From NCBI GenBank assembly GCA_025331125.1, contig JAOALB010000024.1:62001-126000 (forward strand): a stretch of DNA of 64,000 nucleotides, in the 5' to 3' direction. A program made the translations under genes and the position numbers. Shown here piece after piece: positions 45,910 through 57,112 of the stretch. This DNA comes from Mycogone perniciosa. Its lineage: Eukaryota > Ascomycota > Sordariomycetes > Hypocreales > Hypocreaceae. Positions within the stretch are counted from its first letter, which is position 1; each line of letters begins with the position of its first letter. A model generated the notes under the pieces. It did not search any database. It had not been told where the DNA came from and was given only the letters and a program-made list of their open reading frames with translations.

Positions 45910-47712
45910 ATGGCCGACTCGAACATCCCTTCGAGGCCCTCGCCGTACCTATCTTCATCCGCCATAGCATCAGCTTCGCAGTCAACCGGCTCTGGCTCGG
46001 TTCGGTCACGCAATCGCCGCCCCATCAGTTCCAACGACGACCGTAGTGGGCACCGCAGCACCGATCCGTCTAGCCGAAACCCTGACCTCCTCTCCATTTC
46101 GCGTTCCTCGACAGATCGGCAAGGACGTTCACAATCCTCTCGCTGGCCCAATGTGAGTCCTAGTCGAAATACCGGCACAGCTAGCTTGGGGCAGTTTCTC
46201 GGCGAATCATGGACGCAGAGCTGGTCCTCTGTTCACGGATTCGCAACGTCTCTGCTGTCCACTGGTGAGGATCGAAGCAGCATGGTTACGTCTCTATCTA
46301 GGAACCGCCCCCAGGCCAGCGTCAGGTCAGACTCTTGGGGCGACAAGCAGTCGGGTAGCAATCTCGCCTCATGGGGACCTGTCCCCCCATTGCATAACCC
46401 CGGATTGTACGATGTGGCGGCTGGATCCTCGGCTGATAGAGAGGCCGCACTGAAGGCCGCCAGGACAGCCAGCGTCTTGGAGAGCTACGAAGGGGTGAAT
46501 GGGGGCCTGGATGTAGCAGGCAAGTACAAGCATCGAAAGTCGGATGAGATTGCACCAGATACGACGCAGCAGGAGGAATACCTTGTCTATATCCACAAGG
46601 TTCAGCCGACCGACACATACGCAGGAATCATCCTTCGATACAAGTGCAGGGAGGACGCATTCAGGAAAGCCAACGGACTATGGTCCAGGGATAGCATTCA
46701 GATGCGCAAATGGCTGACCATACCAGTCGATGCCTGTGAGGTGCGAGGGCGGACCTGTGAAGCGCCATCTGGGCAACGCGCTTCTAGCCCGGTTGATCTC
46801 CTCATCTCGACACCGCTAGTGGTTGATGAGCGCCATGACTTCTTCGGCCAACCGGCTAACGGCGAGGCGGTAGGTAAGAGACAGGCTGAAAGAGAAGACA
46901 GATCGTGGGCACATGTCAGATGGGTGAAAATCGACTCTCTGTCAGACCCTGTGGAGATTGGGCGTGTTGCGCGTCAGGCAATGGGATATTTCCCCCCACG
47001 GCGGAAGAAAAGTATCAGGACTACTTCTTCCCCCTCAACCCCACGGCAAAGCTCCGACTTTTCCAGTTCAGTCCCTGCCCCAGTCGAACGGCCATCGTCC
47101 AGGCGGCATAACTCCCTGAGTAGCCAACCACAGCTGCCTGGAAGTCCCACATCGTCTCGTGACCGAACGGGCAGCGATGGGGTGGATTCTAAGCCAGTAT
47201 GGATGCGTCGCCCTGGCGGTGTTGGTTCTATGGGAAGGAATGTGCGAGCACCTGGCCCAGAAAAGGACTATTTTAACGCATGGGCAAGGAAGCATTTGCC
47301 GGGTCTGAACATTGATGACCTACCCTCAATGTCAGTGATGGGTTCGGAAACAGCGCATTTTGGCTTTGCGAATAAGTCGACTAGCATCGTGGAAAGTCCA
47401 TTTGAAGAAGGGCGAAATGCTATATCAGTCACTCGTCAGGGTAATGGGTTAGACAAAGCCGCGGCAGCAGTTGAGACCTGGCTGCGAGGTGCCTTGACCA
47501 AGCGTCCTACCACCCCATTGATTGGAGGCCTACCCTGGCAGGGAGGTAGGCCAACCGGAGGCGATGGTGGTGAACTAATCGAATTGTCTTGCACGGCCAG
47601 CGATGACGGCAAGCCTCACCCAGAACCCACAATCAATATACAAAGCTTGGCAATGTCGGGCAAGAATGACAAAGTGGGAGTTGAGGGACTCAAAGGGAAG
47701 AAAGCTGACTGA
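45910..47712 (+). CDS. LysM-domain protein without signal peptide
   Basis: A single-exon gene of 600 residues from ATG 45910. Most of the chain is Ser/Arg/Pro-rich and probably disordered. One LysM-like domain lies at about residues 221-270: EYLVYIHKVQPTDTYAGIILRYKC then AFRKANGLWSRDSIQMRKWLTIPVDAC. LysM domains bind N-acetylglucosamine polymers when secreted, but this protein has no N-terminal hydrophobic signal, so it is more likely an intracellular protein of the kind in which LysM serves another role. A second conserved-looking block is WAHVRWVKIDSLSDPVEIGRVARQAMGYFPPRRKK (about residues 335-370). Its function is not known to me. The frame is open upstream to 45781 without an ATG, so an upstream exon is possible. 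Confidence 0.8.
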   Translation: MADSNIPSRPSPYLSSSAIASASQSTGSGSVRSRNRRPISSNDDRSGHRSTDPSSRNPDLLSISRSSTDRQGRSQSSRWPNVSPSRNTGTASLGQFLGESWTQSWSSVHGFATSLLSTGEDRSSMVTSLSRNRPQASVRSDSWGDKQSGSNLASWGPVPPLHNPGLYDVAAGSSADREAALKAARTASVLESYEGVNGGLDVAGKYKHRKSDEIAPDTTQQEEYLVYIHKVQPTDTYAGIILRYKCREDAFRKANGLWSRDSIQMRKWLTIPVDACEVRGRTCEAPSGQRASSPVDLLISTPLVVDERHDFFGQPANGEAVGKRQAEREDRSWAHVRWVKIDSLSDPVEIGRVARQAMGYFPPRRKKSIRTTSSPSTPRQSSDFSSSVPAPVERPSSRRHNSLSSQPQLPGSPTSSRDRTGSDGVDSKPVWMRRPGGVGSMGRNVRAPGPEKDYFNAWARKHLPGLNIDDLPSMSVMGSETAHFGFANKSTSIVESPFEEGRNAISVTRQGNGLDKAAAAVETWLRGALTKRPTTPLIGGLPWQGGRPTGGDGGELIELSCTASDDGKPHPEPTINIQSLAMSGKNDKVGVEGLKGKKAD

Positions 47713-48413
47713 GCATTCCCTTGATAAACAACTGCAGGATACTGGTCATGGTTTTGTTTTGTCGACGAAGGGGGTATTATTGTTTCCTTAGTCCTTCTTG
47801 GTATATCATGAGTACGAGCTTGTTCGACGTGTAGATAGAAAACTAGTCTTGGATGGGGGCGTTTGATGGCAGGAGGGTCTTTGACATACTTACTTGCAAC
47901 ATATTCACGAACAGCATATGTCATTAGCATACTCTTGCAAGGCGTTGTTAACCAGGGGGATGCATACTACCAACGCATATAAAGCAGCAATTCTTGCCCA
48001 CACATTGTTCCCCTTACTTTTTCTTTACCATTACATGAGTTTTGCTCCGCTTGACATAAGATCCCCATTTGGTATTGAGCAGAAATCCATATCCCGAACA
48101 TGTGATTATTATACGAGTAAGGCTTTATGAGGTGTTAGTGTGGCGCAAACAAGGCTGAGTACTGCTACCATTCATTACCCGTGCTATTTGCGAAGTACAA
48201 CTACTATCTAATACTTAGTAGGGTTAGGAGGTAATATGGGAGGTACTGTGCTCTGTACTGCTCCTAACTGAAGTCCCTCTCTTAGCACTAAGCCTCCATA
48301 TCCATGCCGAACGAACGGCAGCTCTCCTAGACTCGTCTCTTTGCTAACAAGAAACACCATCTCCGGGTCAAAGACAGAGGATTCCGGATGTGTATTCGGT
48401 TGCATTCGCACAA
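47713..48413. other. Intergenic between LysM gene and ARV1
   Basis: About 700 bases. AT-rich in the middle, with TAGTAC-type steps near 48190-48260. No gene is supported. Confidence 0.55.
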
Positions 48414-49539
48414 ATGCCCATCTGCATCGAGTGCCGACACCCCGTCAAGACGTTATGGACAAAGTATTCGGGCGCCGATGACAAGTCCAGTGGCCACTTG
48501 ATCCGCCTTACCGTCTGCCGAAAATGCGGCCGCTTCTGTGACAAATACGTCGAGCATGACTTTGTCGTGCTCTTCATTGACTTAGTCCTCATTAAACCCC
48601 AGGTGCGTTCGCATGTCACGGATCAGCTCTGGTCAAGCTACAGCCTTGCAACATCATCTACAGAGAAACCGAACACTGATTGCTCTCCGTAGGTCTACCG
48701 GCACTTGCTACATAACACCTTGATGCGAGATGGCGATCGCTTCGATGTATGTGAGCCCTTGTATGTCTCCGCTTACCCTCGGATACCCGAAATAGGACCA
48801 CGACGACACTTGATTCCCGACTGACTCGCCCCTTTTTCAAGCCTTCCATCATCCGTCTCGGTGTGTTGCTCTTACTTTTCGATGTCTACTTGACATGGGC
48901 GCGAATCGAGAAACAGACGGTGCCGGCCACAATGCCCAGAGAGAGCAATTTGGGACGGCTAGCCCAGCAGCCCATTGTGCTCCAGTACATGTTCTTCTGT
49001 GTGTCTCTCCCACAGATGGATCTACCGCCTGGCTTATCACGCAATACCGAATCAGGACTAACGCTACCAATACAGTGATCCTCTGTGCGCTATCTACCGT
49101 GGCCTTTCATCTCAGCATCCGTTTCCTCACTTCATCCCCTCTCTCGCCTCTCAATTTCCTAGGCATCATGCCGCGACACGCACGCCCGAACTCCGTTTCG
49201 ACAGCTCTTCTAGTTTCCTCCTCGACGAAGTTGTTCCCAATCCTCATGGTGATTTGGGAATATGACGTACCTGCCGCAGCTCGGTCGCTGGGTTGGGCCG
49301 TGGTAGCGAATAATGTCGAAGCCCTACGCATCCTCCTCGATTGCAAATACTATGTAGCATGCCTCCTAGCGATAGCCGGCGCTGCGGCACGGTGGGCTGT
49401 GGGACGGCTCGTGCTGATTTCAGCTGGGTTAGGCGACGTAGATTCGATCAGTGACAGCAGCGTAGCGGCAGACGGCAAGGCGCTGTGGGCGTTGCTAATG
49501 TATGTGAGAGAATGGGCTGGCCGTTTGGCCGTAGGATAA
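48414..49539 (+). CDS. arv1: ARV1 family lipid/sterol homeostasis protein
   Basis: Arv1 is an ER and Golgi membrane protein required for sterol and sphingolipid distribution and for GPI-precursor flipping in yeast. Exons 48414..48602, 48693..48746, 48842..48998 and 49076..49539 give 287 residues. The N-terminal Arv1 homology domain has the zinc-binding pairs CIEC and CRKCGRFCDKYVEHDFVVLFIDLVL. Exon 2 encodes 18 residues (VYRHLLHNTLMRDGDRFD). The hydrophobic segments IIRLGVLLLLFDVYLTW, IVLQYMFFLILCALSTVAFHL and a C-terminal pair follow. For intron 3 the GTGTGT donor at 48999 is preferred to the GTGTCT two bases later because it keeps the frame and gives MFFLILC. The 3' end converges on VMA9. 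Confidence 0.92.
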
Positions 49540-49906
49540 CGGTTTCAACAAGGCGCCCCTGATTGCTACGAAGGAAATATACTGTCTGAATAGTATTGTA
49601 CACGTTACAATCGATATATGATGTCGACGCTAACTTACTTATGTGTCTATCTATATACATAGGCAAGCACAGTACTCCGTACTGGCGATCGAGCCGGTGG
49701 GTAGATTATCACCAAGTATAGCGTCACAGTCCTGCATCCACCAATGTGCACACAACGACGTATGATCTTCTTCAGCATTATATATGACGATGAGGAATAG
49801 CCACAATGAAAACCCAGCCCCCATAACGCCAATGTTCAAAGTAGTACAAGCTTACAACCAGCTCTTGGGGGTACGAGCCTTGTCTCTGGTGGCCACACAC
49901 GCTATT
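49540..49906. other. Intergenic, convergent 3' ends of ARV1 and VMA9
   Basis: About 370 bases. One AGTACTCCGTACTGG unit lies at 49671-49685. No gene is supported. Confidence 0.6.
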
Positions 49907-50283
49907 CTAATGTTCCAAAAATTCTTCTCGCAGGTCGCTTCGTTTCGGTACAATCAATGGGTGTAGTTGGGCGAGGAAAGTGAGTGCCCACATGAGGTAG
50001 CAGCTCACAATGGCGAGGATAAGGGAAGAACGCCACAGACTGTCGGTAGCAAACGGTAAGCTGGGAGCTCTTCTTCTCGATTGGGGCGTAGGAAGAAGGA
50101 TGACACTGACACTCGATTCTCGCCCTTTGGAGAGAGGAACCATGAGGCCACGCACAAGGCAGCGATGACAACGAGGCCGACGAAGACCGAATACCTGGAT
50201 GCGTGCAAGTGGTGTTAGCAGCCTGCAAAAGAGTGGCTTCCATATCGGGAAGGGTAATGGTTGGCATCTCACCCTTGAGCCAT
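49907..50283 (-). CDS. vma9: V-type ATPase subunit e (VMA9), 75 residues, three exons
   Basis: Subunit e is a tiny two-helix protein of the membrane Vo sector of the vacuolar proton pump. It is easily missed because no single frame encodes it. Exons 50283..50273 (11 nt), 50194..50111 and 50039..49907 join as MAQGYSVFVGLVVIAALCVA.., then SWFLSPKGENRVLWRSS.., then ..ILAIVSCYLMWALTFLAQLHPLIVPKRSDLR.., ending EEFLEH. The W-F-x-x-P-K-G-E-N loop between two membrane helices and the LAQLHPLI-x-P-(K/R)-RSDLR tail are the family hallmarks. Splice ends are GTGAGA/CCAG and GTCAGT/ACAG; lengths sum to 228 nt. A competing 160-codon frame over the same bases is rejected as chance. Confidence 0.93.
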
Positions 50284-51438
50284 GTTGTTCGAACGTCGCC
50301 AACTGGCAAATCTCTAACGACGTTCCAAGTGATGGATGGCGAGAGCTTGATGAACGATGGTGGTTTACCACGCGCCGTCGTCAAGGTCGGTAGTACGGAC
50401 TACTTGTTGGAGGGATGACCTAACAGGTTTCGCTTAGTCAACATTCCAACCAATGGATTCTCTGGGGGTGCAACTATTAAGAGGAGGAGGGGTGAATGAA
50501 GAATCAACAAAACAAGATTACCTTTACAGGCATAATCAGTGGTACCTAACATTTGATTCGTACTAACAGGGTTGGGAGTAAAATGGCAACCAAAGCCTCT
50601 AGTCATTTGGAGACCTCATGATTCACGATGTTCTTATTACTAGCTATTACTATCATACTCGAATCATCCCTCCTTTCTTATGGTACCATATATCCCAGCA
50701 ATATCACTCACCCGTCGCCAATCTCCAAACCGTGCAATCTTACACCAACGCTCTCCGCAATGCCTCTGGCATGACGTGTGCCTGTCCGTGTAAGGTCAAC
50801 AGCGAACTATGGCTCGTCTCATTTGCAGTAGTAGTTGCCCAAGGGAGAAAGCCTCTACAAACTCATGAATAAGGCCGTGTCTCAAGGCATTACTTCAGGT
50901 CCGGTCATCATCGGTAGTTAAGAGCCCCGAGGAGCATAGACAGCCTGTACATCCAAACTATACTGTGTGTGCTCCAGGAAAATCACAGAAATTCGTATTA
51001 TTGCTATGACTAGTCGTAGGTGAAGAAAGTGAAATAGTACAGCAATACGGATACAGTTGGCAAGCTTACGCCGTCTGAGAGCATATCGGGGGATGATCGG
51101 CATCAAGCCCCGGCTCTTTTTATTAACCGCAGATACACCGACGGATCAGGTGTAATACGGACAATAGTAATACGGATAGGCTCCAATGGGTTTTTCATCA
51201 GTGGTAAAGGTATGACCACTCAGCTTACACGAAGGACTCTACCTACCTTTTCATTCTGGCACCTGGTTCTAACGAAGCAGCCAGACTTTTCATAATGACA
51301 TCAAAATAGCAAGCTGGCACACGCCCGGCCGCAGCAGCACGCTTGAGTTGTCTTTGATCCTCGAGGAGCCGCTATTCCTCTCTCCACCCACACATCTAGG
51401 CACTTTTTGGCGGTCCGCGATGTGTCATTGCCCCCAAC
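50284..51438. other. Intergenic, divergent promoters of VMA9 and N-acetylglutamate synthase
   Basis: About 1.15 kb between two start codons. AT-moderate, with no repeat, RNA gene or convincing ORF. A small open frame at 50618-50872 has no family likeness I can see. Confidence 0.55.
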
Positions 51439-53537
51439 ATGCATTGGAGCTGTATTGGGAACAAGGCGTCTAGCTGCGGCCACGGCCTCTCAATGGTCAG
51501 TTCCAGACTGGGTGGCCACTGGCAGTCACAATTATTCTGCTGTTTGACTGGGAATGGGTCACTCTCGTACCCTGCCGCCATATCCCGTCTGTCTCATCCT
51601 ACTCTAAGGCCACAACCGACAGCTGCTCGTGGTTTGTCATCGCCTTCGCCCGCCCATGTGAAGCACCACACACTGGATAGGGTATGCACAAGTTTCTTTT
51701 CCAACGTCTATATCGTAATCATCGTACTTGTCATTTGTGTGTGGCTGGGCCGTGGTTGCTAATCTTGGACCAGGATGTTATATTATCTGTTCTCGAGGCT
51801 TCAGCCACAAGGCGGGATGCCAAGGGCTACCTTCAAAAGTACGCCCCAAAGGGCCCCAAATCTATGACTGGGCCGTCTAGGCTTGTTGAAGATCAGCAAA
51901 GGCCTCGAACGGCGTTGCCCTCTGCTCAGGACCCGGCCAACATAGCCATTATGAACCTGCGAGCTCCCCACCACCTTCAATCCGATACGCTTCATGGAAT
52001 TGCCAAAACCCTAGCCCAGCTTCGAGCTCTCGGTCTTCTGAGTGTTATCGTTGTGGATTGCGGTGTTGAAGAGGACCGGGCTACGTTTAAAGACCAAGCG
52101 CTCCGCCTTTGCGAAGCGATTGATTCTTTTGGTAGACCAGGAGCTAAGTTGGCCGAAAATATTCTGGCATGCCGTCAACGGCATCAAGCAATCTCGCCAT
52201 CTCTATTCTGGGACGACATGCGGATTGAGGACCAGGGTTTACTTGTCCGAGCATTTCAGCACGGCATGATAGCGGTCATACCTTCGCTTGCACGGAACGA
52301 TATCACTTCAGCTCCCCAGCCTGCTGATGCTCACAGAACTGTCCTCGCATTGACGAAATACTTTAGCGGAATGCAATTCGAAGAGTGGGACGATGAGCAT
52401 TCGTCTCTCTGTCACGGCAAGAAACGTCCGGAAAAGATTGCTTCTGTTGAGAGAATCATTCTCCTTGATGCATTAGGAGGGACTCCGGTTCCTGGTCGCC
52501 CAGGCGTCTGCCAACGGTTCGTCAATATTGAACAAGAATACAACACACTTCTGAAGCATTTAATGGGCCCCGAAGGTTCCCCGCTAGCCGACGATGATCA
52601 AACAAGGGGGTTAGTGACCACTCATGCAGCCAATCTCCGGCTGGCCAGAGATGCACTGTCCTTGCTTCCAGCAACGTCTTCAGCACTCATCACTACTCCA
52701 TTTGCTGCTGCGAATACGGCATCTATAACCCCGGGCTTGCCGACGTTAGCAATGGGCGATTCTCGATTTGGCTTTGACGGAATGGTAACGACGCGAAAGA
52801 AGCGCAATCCCTTGCTTCATAATCTACTTACTGACAAGCCTGTGCTCTCGTCGTCCTTGCCAGTCCAGCGTATTCAGGCGGGGGGCTACAATTACTTGCA
52901 TGCCGGGGAGTCAATCGACGCAACGTTGGTCAAACGTGGCATGCCGTTAACTATATATCCCGACCCTGGTGTGACGCCATGGAGCCCACCAAAACCTGGA
53001 TCGCCACGGTTACGACTCACAGACAGATGTATTGACCTGCCTCGGTTGGTCAACCTTATCGAGGACTCTTTTGGCCGCAAGCTGGACGTTGATGACTATC
53101 TGAGGCGTGTGAACGATAACTTGGCAGGCATCATTATCGCTGGGGAGTATGAAGGGGGTGCGATCTTGACTTGGGAGCGTCCACCTGGTATCGATATTCA
53201 AACCGCACACCAAGAGGGACGATTCGTCCCATATCTTGACAAATTCGCCGTTTTGAAAAGCTGCCAAGGCAGCGGTGGAGTCGCTGACATTATATTCAAC
53301 GCCATGGTTCGGGATTGTTTTCCAAATGGCGTTTGCTGGAGGAGTAGGAAAGACAATCCTGTCAATAAGTGGTATTTCGAAAGATCAGTAGGAACCAGCA
53401 AGCTATGTGACTCCAACTGGGCCATGTTTTGGACAACACTTGAGCTGAATGGTCGACACCAAAAGCTCTGGGATTACGAGACAGTTTGTCGAGACGTTGT
53501 GCCATCTTGGGCAGATAACCTTCATATTGTAGACTGA
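51439..53537 (+). CDS. arg2: N-acetylglutamate synthase, mitochondrial (ARG2)
   Basis: Catalyses the first step of ornithine and arginine synthesis, acetyl-CoA plus glutamate to N-acetylglutamate, in mitochondria. Exons 51439..51681 and 51774..53537 give 668 residues. The N-terminal exon encodes a Ser/Gly/His-rich leader and ends ..AHVKKHHTLDR-like sequence (AHVKHHTLDR), which splices to DVILSVLEASATRRDAKGYL, the conserved start of fungal Arg2. The amino-acid-kinase-like domain (..APHHLQSDTLHGIAKTLAQLRALG..) is followed by the C-terminal acetyltransferase domain (..NLAGIIIAGEYEGGAILTWE.., ..CQGSGGVADIIFNAMVRDC.., ..CWRSRKDNPVNKWYFERSVG..). An in-frame ATG at 51493 is an alternative start. An ORF-only model would begin in the intron at 51684. 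Confidence 0.94.
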
Positions 53538-53890
53538 TTTAGCAATGCATTTTTGTGAGCAAGGCTTTACAACCACCAAATTCCAACTATTATACATGTT
53601 CCCCGTGCTCCGTCTTAACTATCGTATTGCACTTGACTACGGAGCACACCTTACTCCACGGGTCGACCATAGTCACGTGTAATGGATCGCGGGGCTTTGG
53701 AAGCTTTGGCCAGTCAACTAATCTGCAGCTAGTCGTCATTTGTGCTCCTGGCATAGGTATCAACCAATGCTACGACTACATCTCGCTTGTGACACACCAC
53801 GTTCGTGTTCTATTAACCTCCGTGAGGGCGCGAGAGCTTAGGTATTCGATCAACATCTGCTACGGATTACCCGGGCCAATATTCGCCAAT
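53538..53890. other. Intergenic between ARG2 and GVP36-like gene
   Basis: About 350 bases that hold the ARG2 3' region and the promoter/leader of the BAR-protein gene. No feature is recognised. Confidence 0.6.
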
Positions 53891-55193
53891 ATGGATTTCT
53901 CCAAGTTTGGTAAAAACCTGTCGTAAGTTACCATGTTCAAGTGTCAACATAACCACATACACCCAATGCATCTCAAAGCTAATCTAAATCATATCGCGTG
54001 TCAGGGACTTCGGCGCCCAGATAACTCCTTTTGCTTCGCGCACCTTTCAATTCACAAAGGAGCAACTTGGCCAGGCTGAGGATAAGGTGAGACAGCTGTC
54101 TCACAAGGACGCCAACCAGGTGTTGTAGGACGCTGACAGTTGCACCACGCAGACCCAGCTTCCTCCGGATTACATCGACCTTGAGAAGAAGGTGGATGCC
54201 CTAAAGCAGGCGCACCAGAAAATGCTCGCTGTGACGTGAGTTAGACGTACCCGATCAATTCCAGTAATCCCTCACTAACACCGGGCCTGCAATAGCTCGC
54301 AATACTCGACCGAGCCGTACGACTACCCCCCAAATATTAAGGAGACTTTCCAGGATCTCGGCCGAACTGTTAGTGAGAAGGTCAGTCTTCTATCCTCTGC
54401 CACTTCTACGACTGAGGCACAGGCGGCCCTAGTGGCTCCTTCATCTGCAAAGCCCCAGCCCAAGACCTTCAACCACGCTATCGCTCGCGCTAGCTTGTCA
54501 AGCAGCCAGTTGTTGCACCAACACCACACCGGAGCTGGTGAAGATCCTCTGGCCACAGCTCTTGAGAAGTATGCACTTGCTATGGAGCGAGTTGGCGAGG
54601 CTCGCCTCGCTCAAGACTCCCAGATTCAAAGTCGTTTCCTTGCTGGTTGGAACACCACTCTGAGCACGAACATCATCTTTGCTACCCGAGCTAGAAAGAA
54701 CGTTGAAAACTCCAGATTGACTCTGGATGCCGTCAAGGCTCGTGTCAAGGGGACAACTTTCAAGCTCGGGGGTAATGCTTCCCACTCTAACCATCCAGAT
54801 GACCATGAACTCAGTCCCGAAGCTCAGGAGGAGATTGAGAAGGCGGAGGACGAATTTGTTACGCAGACAGAGGAGGCTGTTGGTGTGATGAAGAATGTAA
54901 GCTCTCTCCTCTGTGCACATATTTTTGCTTGCTACAAGCTGAACTGTTGGGACTAATTTCTCTAGGTTCTGGATACACCTGAGCCGCTTCGCAACTTGGC
55001 TGAGCTGATTGCAGCCCAGATGGAGTACCACAAGAGGGCCTATGAGATTCTCAGCGAGCTCGTGCCGGTTGTTGAGGGCTTGCAGACCGAACAAGAAGTA
55101 GGGCGTGCTTCTGGTTTTTCAGCACTGTGAGCGCGGAGCTGACGATTGCCGTACTAGGCCGGCTACCGAAAGAGCCGTGACGATGCCTCGTAA
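53891..55193 (+). CDS. gvp36: BAR-domain protein, GVP36-like
   Basis: A BAR-domain protein similar to yeast Gvp36, which associates with Golgi and endocytic membranes and helps shape them. Six exons, 53891..53922, 54005..54086, 54153..54235, 54296..54896, 54966..55097 and 55158..55193, give 321 residues. The N-terminus MDFSKFGKNLSDFGAQITPF is followed by FQFTKEQLGQAEDK and TQLPPDYIDLEKKVDALKQA, the start of the helical BAR fold. ..ALEKYALAMERVGEARLAQD.. and ..AAQMEYHKRAYEILSELVP.. form the long helices. The 55098 GTAGGG donor and 55157 TAG acceptor add a last exon AGYRKSRDDAS; without it the chain would end in a less likely VGRASGFSAL. All six pieces keep the frame. Confidence 0.92.
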
Positions 55194-55793
55194 GCATCGT
55201 TTTACTCCTTATTAAGGCTGTTCCATAATCGCGTATTGTGAGGCAATCTTCTTCAACAGCAATCCAGGAGTATTCACTTTCATTTTTCCTGGACTCTGAT
55301 CACAAGACAACTACACAGATGTGGCAGGTTGCCAACATATATCTTCTTCATATCGGCTTCGACTGATCCGCCGCCATTGTGGTTCTTTTTGTTACTTTGG
55401 CCACTACTTAGCTTCGTCTGTTTATCGACTTTGTCTCAATGGCAATAATGGGGTGACCGGAAGACAGTTGGTACGGGGTTGGGCAGGCAGTTTGTGATCT
55501 AAATGATGAAACAAAATTGTGTATGGCATGCTTTTACATACTACATATCTACCTCTTTTTCCTCCAAGCAATTTTTGTATCTCCAAACTTACCTTATTCT
55601 CCACATTTCCTTAACAAACTGTAGACCAGCATCTCGAGCACAGCGTGTGTAGTCACGTGACATAGATTGGTAATTCCTTGGCCTCATTGGATCTACCACC
55701 TCCAGTAAGCAAGCAAGCTACGTCCTGAATCAGGCGACCTCCAGGAAATATTGGCCTGTATCCTAACAAAGGCAATTCATTGTACTCGTCAGT
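55194..55793. other. Intergenic between GVP36-like and complex I subunit genes
   Basis: About 600 bases. T-rich patches near 55380-55600. No gene is supported. Confidence 0.6.
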
Positions 55794-56631
55794 ATGCGGC
55801 CAACATTCCAGGCGCTCGCGCGTTACCTGGAGCCCGGTACTCCAACCGGCCTCACGGGCTTATGGACCCATAGCACACCCCGATCGACCCTGCTTTATCT
55901 GTACGGAAGCACTCTCGACAAGCTTCAATCGATACCTGAGACTTCACTCTACCGTCAATCAGTTGAAGCGGTGACCAAGCACCGTCTAGGACTTGTTGAC
56001 AAGACTGTCCCCCCCGGATACGAAGAGTGGGCAGCCAGGGCCAGGGAACTCATCCGCAAAAACCCTGAGCAGTTCCGCGTTGCGAGCGGTCGAGTCGATG
56101 GTAGCGAGGCCAGGACAGTTAAGCAGGGCAACCGTATCTTCGTTGTCGGGTCGAGACATGAGGCTGGTGATATTCGATTGGAGGAATGGAACGGCGAGGA
56201 GGACGAGGGAGCCGAGCTCGAGGGCATAAGAACCCCAGAGGAGAGAAAGGACCAGGTCGTTTGGGCTGAGCGTAAGCCCTTGGAAGACCATGAGAAGGTG
56301 GAGTGGGAAGATGAGCCTCAGTTGACGGCTGAGCAGTACGTTTCTCGGTTTAGTTGAAGTTTCGCATGCGAATTGGCGAGGCTAACGAAAGAGACAGGAT
56401 CCACAAACTGGAGCAGGAGCTTGGTGCCGGTCTCATTGAGGAGGTCATCCAGGTTGCTGAGGGCGAGCTGCAACTTATTGAAACGATGGAGAAGGCTAAG
56501 GTGTAAGTGTGATAAACTCCACATCCTTCTCTATAGTGTGCGTCGTTGCTAACAACATGTGTAGGTGGGAGGACTTGGAGGAGAAGCCTGTCGAGGGACA
56601 ATGGGCATACTTCGAGCGGCATTCTATGTGA
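55794..56631 (+). CDS. nuo-32: NADH:ubiquinone oxidoreductase 29.9 kDa subunit (NDUFA5 family)
   Basis: An accessory subunit of mitochondrial complex I. Exons 55794..56335, 56398..56502 and 56565..56631 give 237 residues. The N-terminus MRPTFQALARYLEPGTPTGLTG is conserved in fungal orthologues. The ETC_C1_NDUFA5 segment is TLDKLQSIPETSLYRQSVEAVTKHRL then PGYEEWAARARELI. The second exon encodes IHKLEQELGAGLIEEVIQVAEGEL and the last WEDLEEKPVEGQWAYFERHSM. The splice ends are GTACGT/ACAG and GTAAGT/GTAG. Fungal members are longer than the animal NDUFA5 because of this acidic C-terminal extension. Confidence 0.94.
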
Positions 56632-57112
56632 GCAGGACAAAGCTCTCAATCTGTCTCCTATACAGTAGGCAGGCCTCTCTGTATATTATCCCCCTCGTCG
56701 CTGTTGGAGACCGAATAGACAAAAATGGCAAAAGCCAGCATACTTTTATGTTACTACCGTACTTTATAAACATACGCTGGTGATTTGTTGTTCCAATCAA
56801 CTAATGACAAGATGATTGCTCGGATTTCCGGAGAGTATAAATTGTGTCTGCCAGGGGCAGTCTTACGGGATAGATAGAACCAATCAATCAGTGGGGTTAA
56901 GATTGATGAGGAATAACTACCATACCTGCCTATGGGCGGGCATTGGAGTGGCGAGATTAGCGCCTACCCTATAATCCAGACTCGGTATTTTTGAATTTGC
57001 GTTTTCCATCCCTAACTTCACCAATATTGTTCATCTCCCACAAAAGCCTTTGCTCCTTTCCCCCCCCTACTTTTTCTGTTTTTAAGAAAAACAACCACAC
57101 TGACACCGAGCA
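56632..57112. other. Intergenic between complex I subunit and RRN11 genes
   Basis: About 480 bases. A C/T-rich leader (CCCCCCCTACTTTTTCTG) lies just before RRN11. No gene is supported. Confidence 0.6.

Noticed and set aside
49902..50384. 160-codon minus-strand ORF
   Set aside because: It runs through two introns of the VMA9 model in another frame and shows no domain. The spliced VMA9 reading matches a known family precisely.
51684..51773. ARG2 start inside the stretch after 51684
   Set aside because: These codons lie in an intron with good GTATGC, CTAAT and CCAG signals. The upstream exon ends in the conserved HHTLDR segment.
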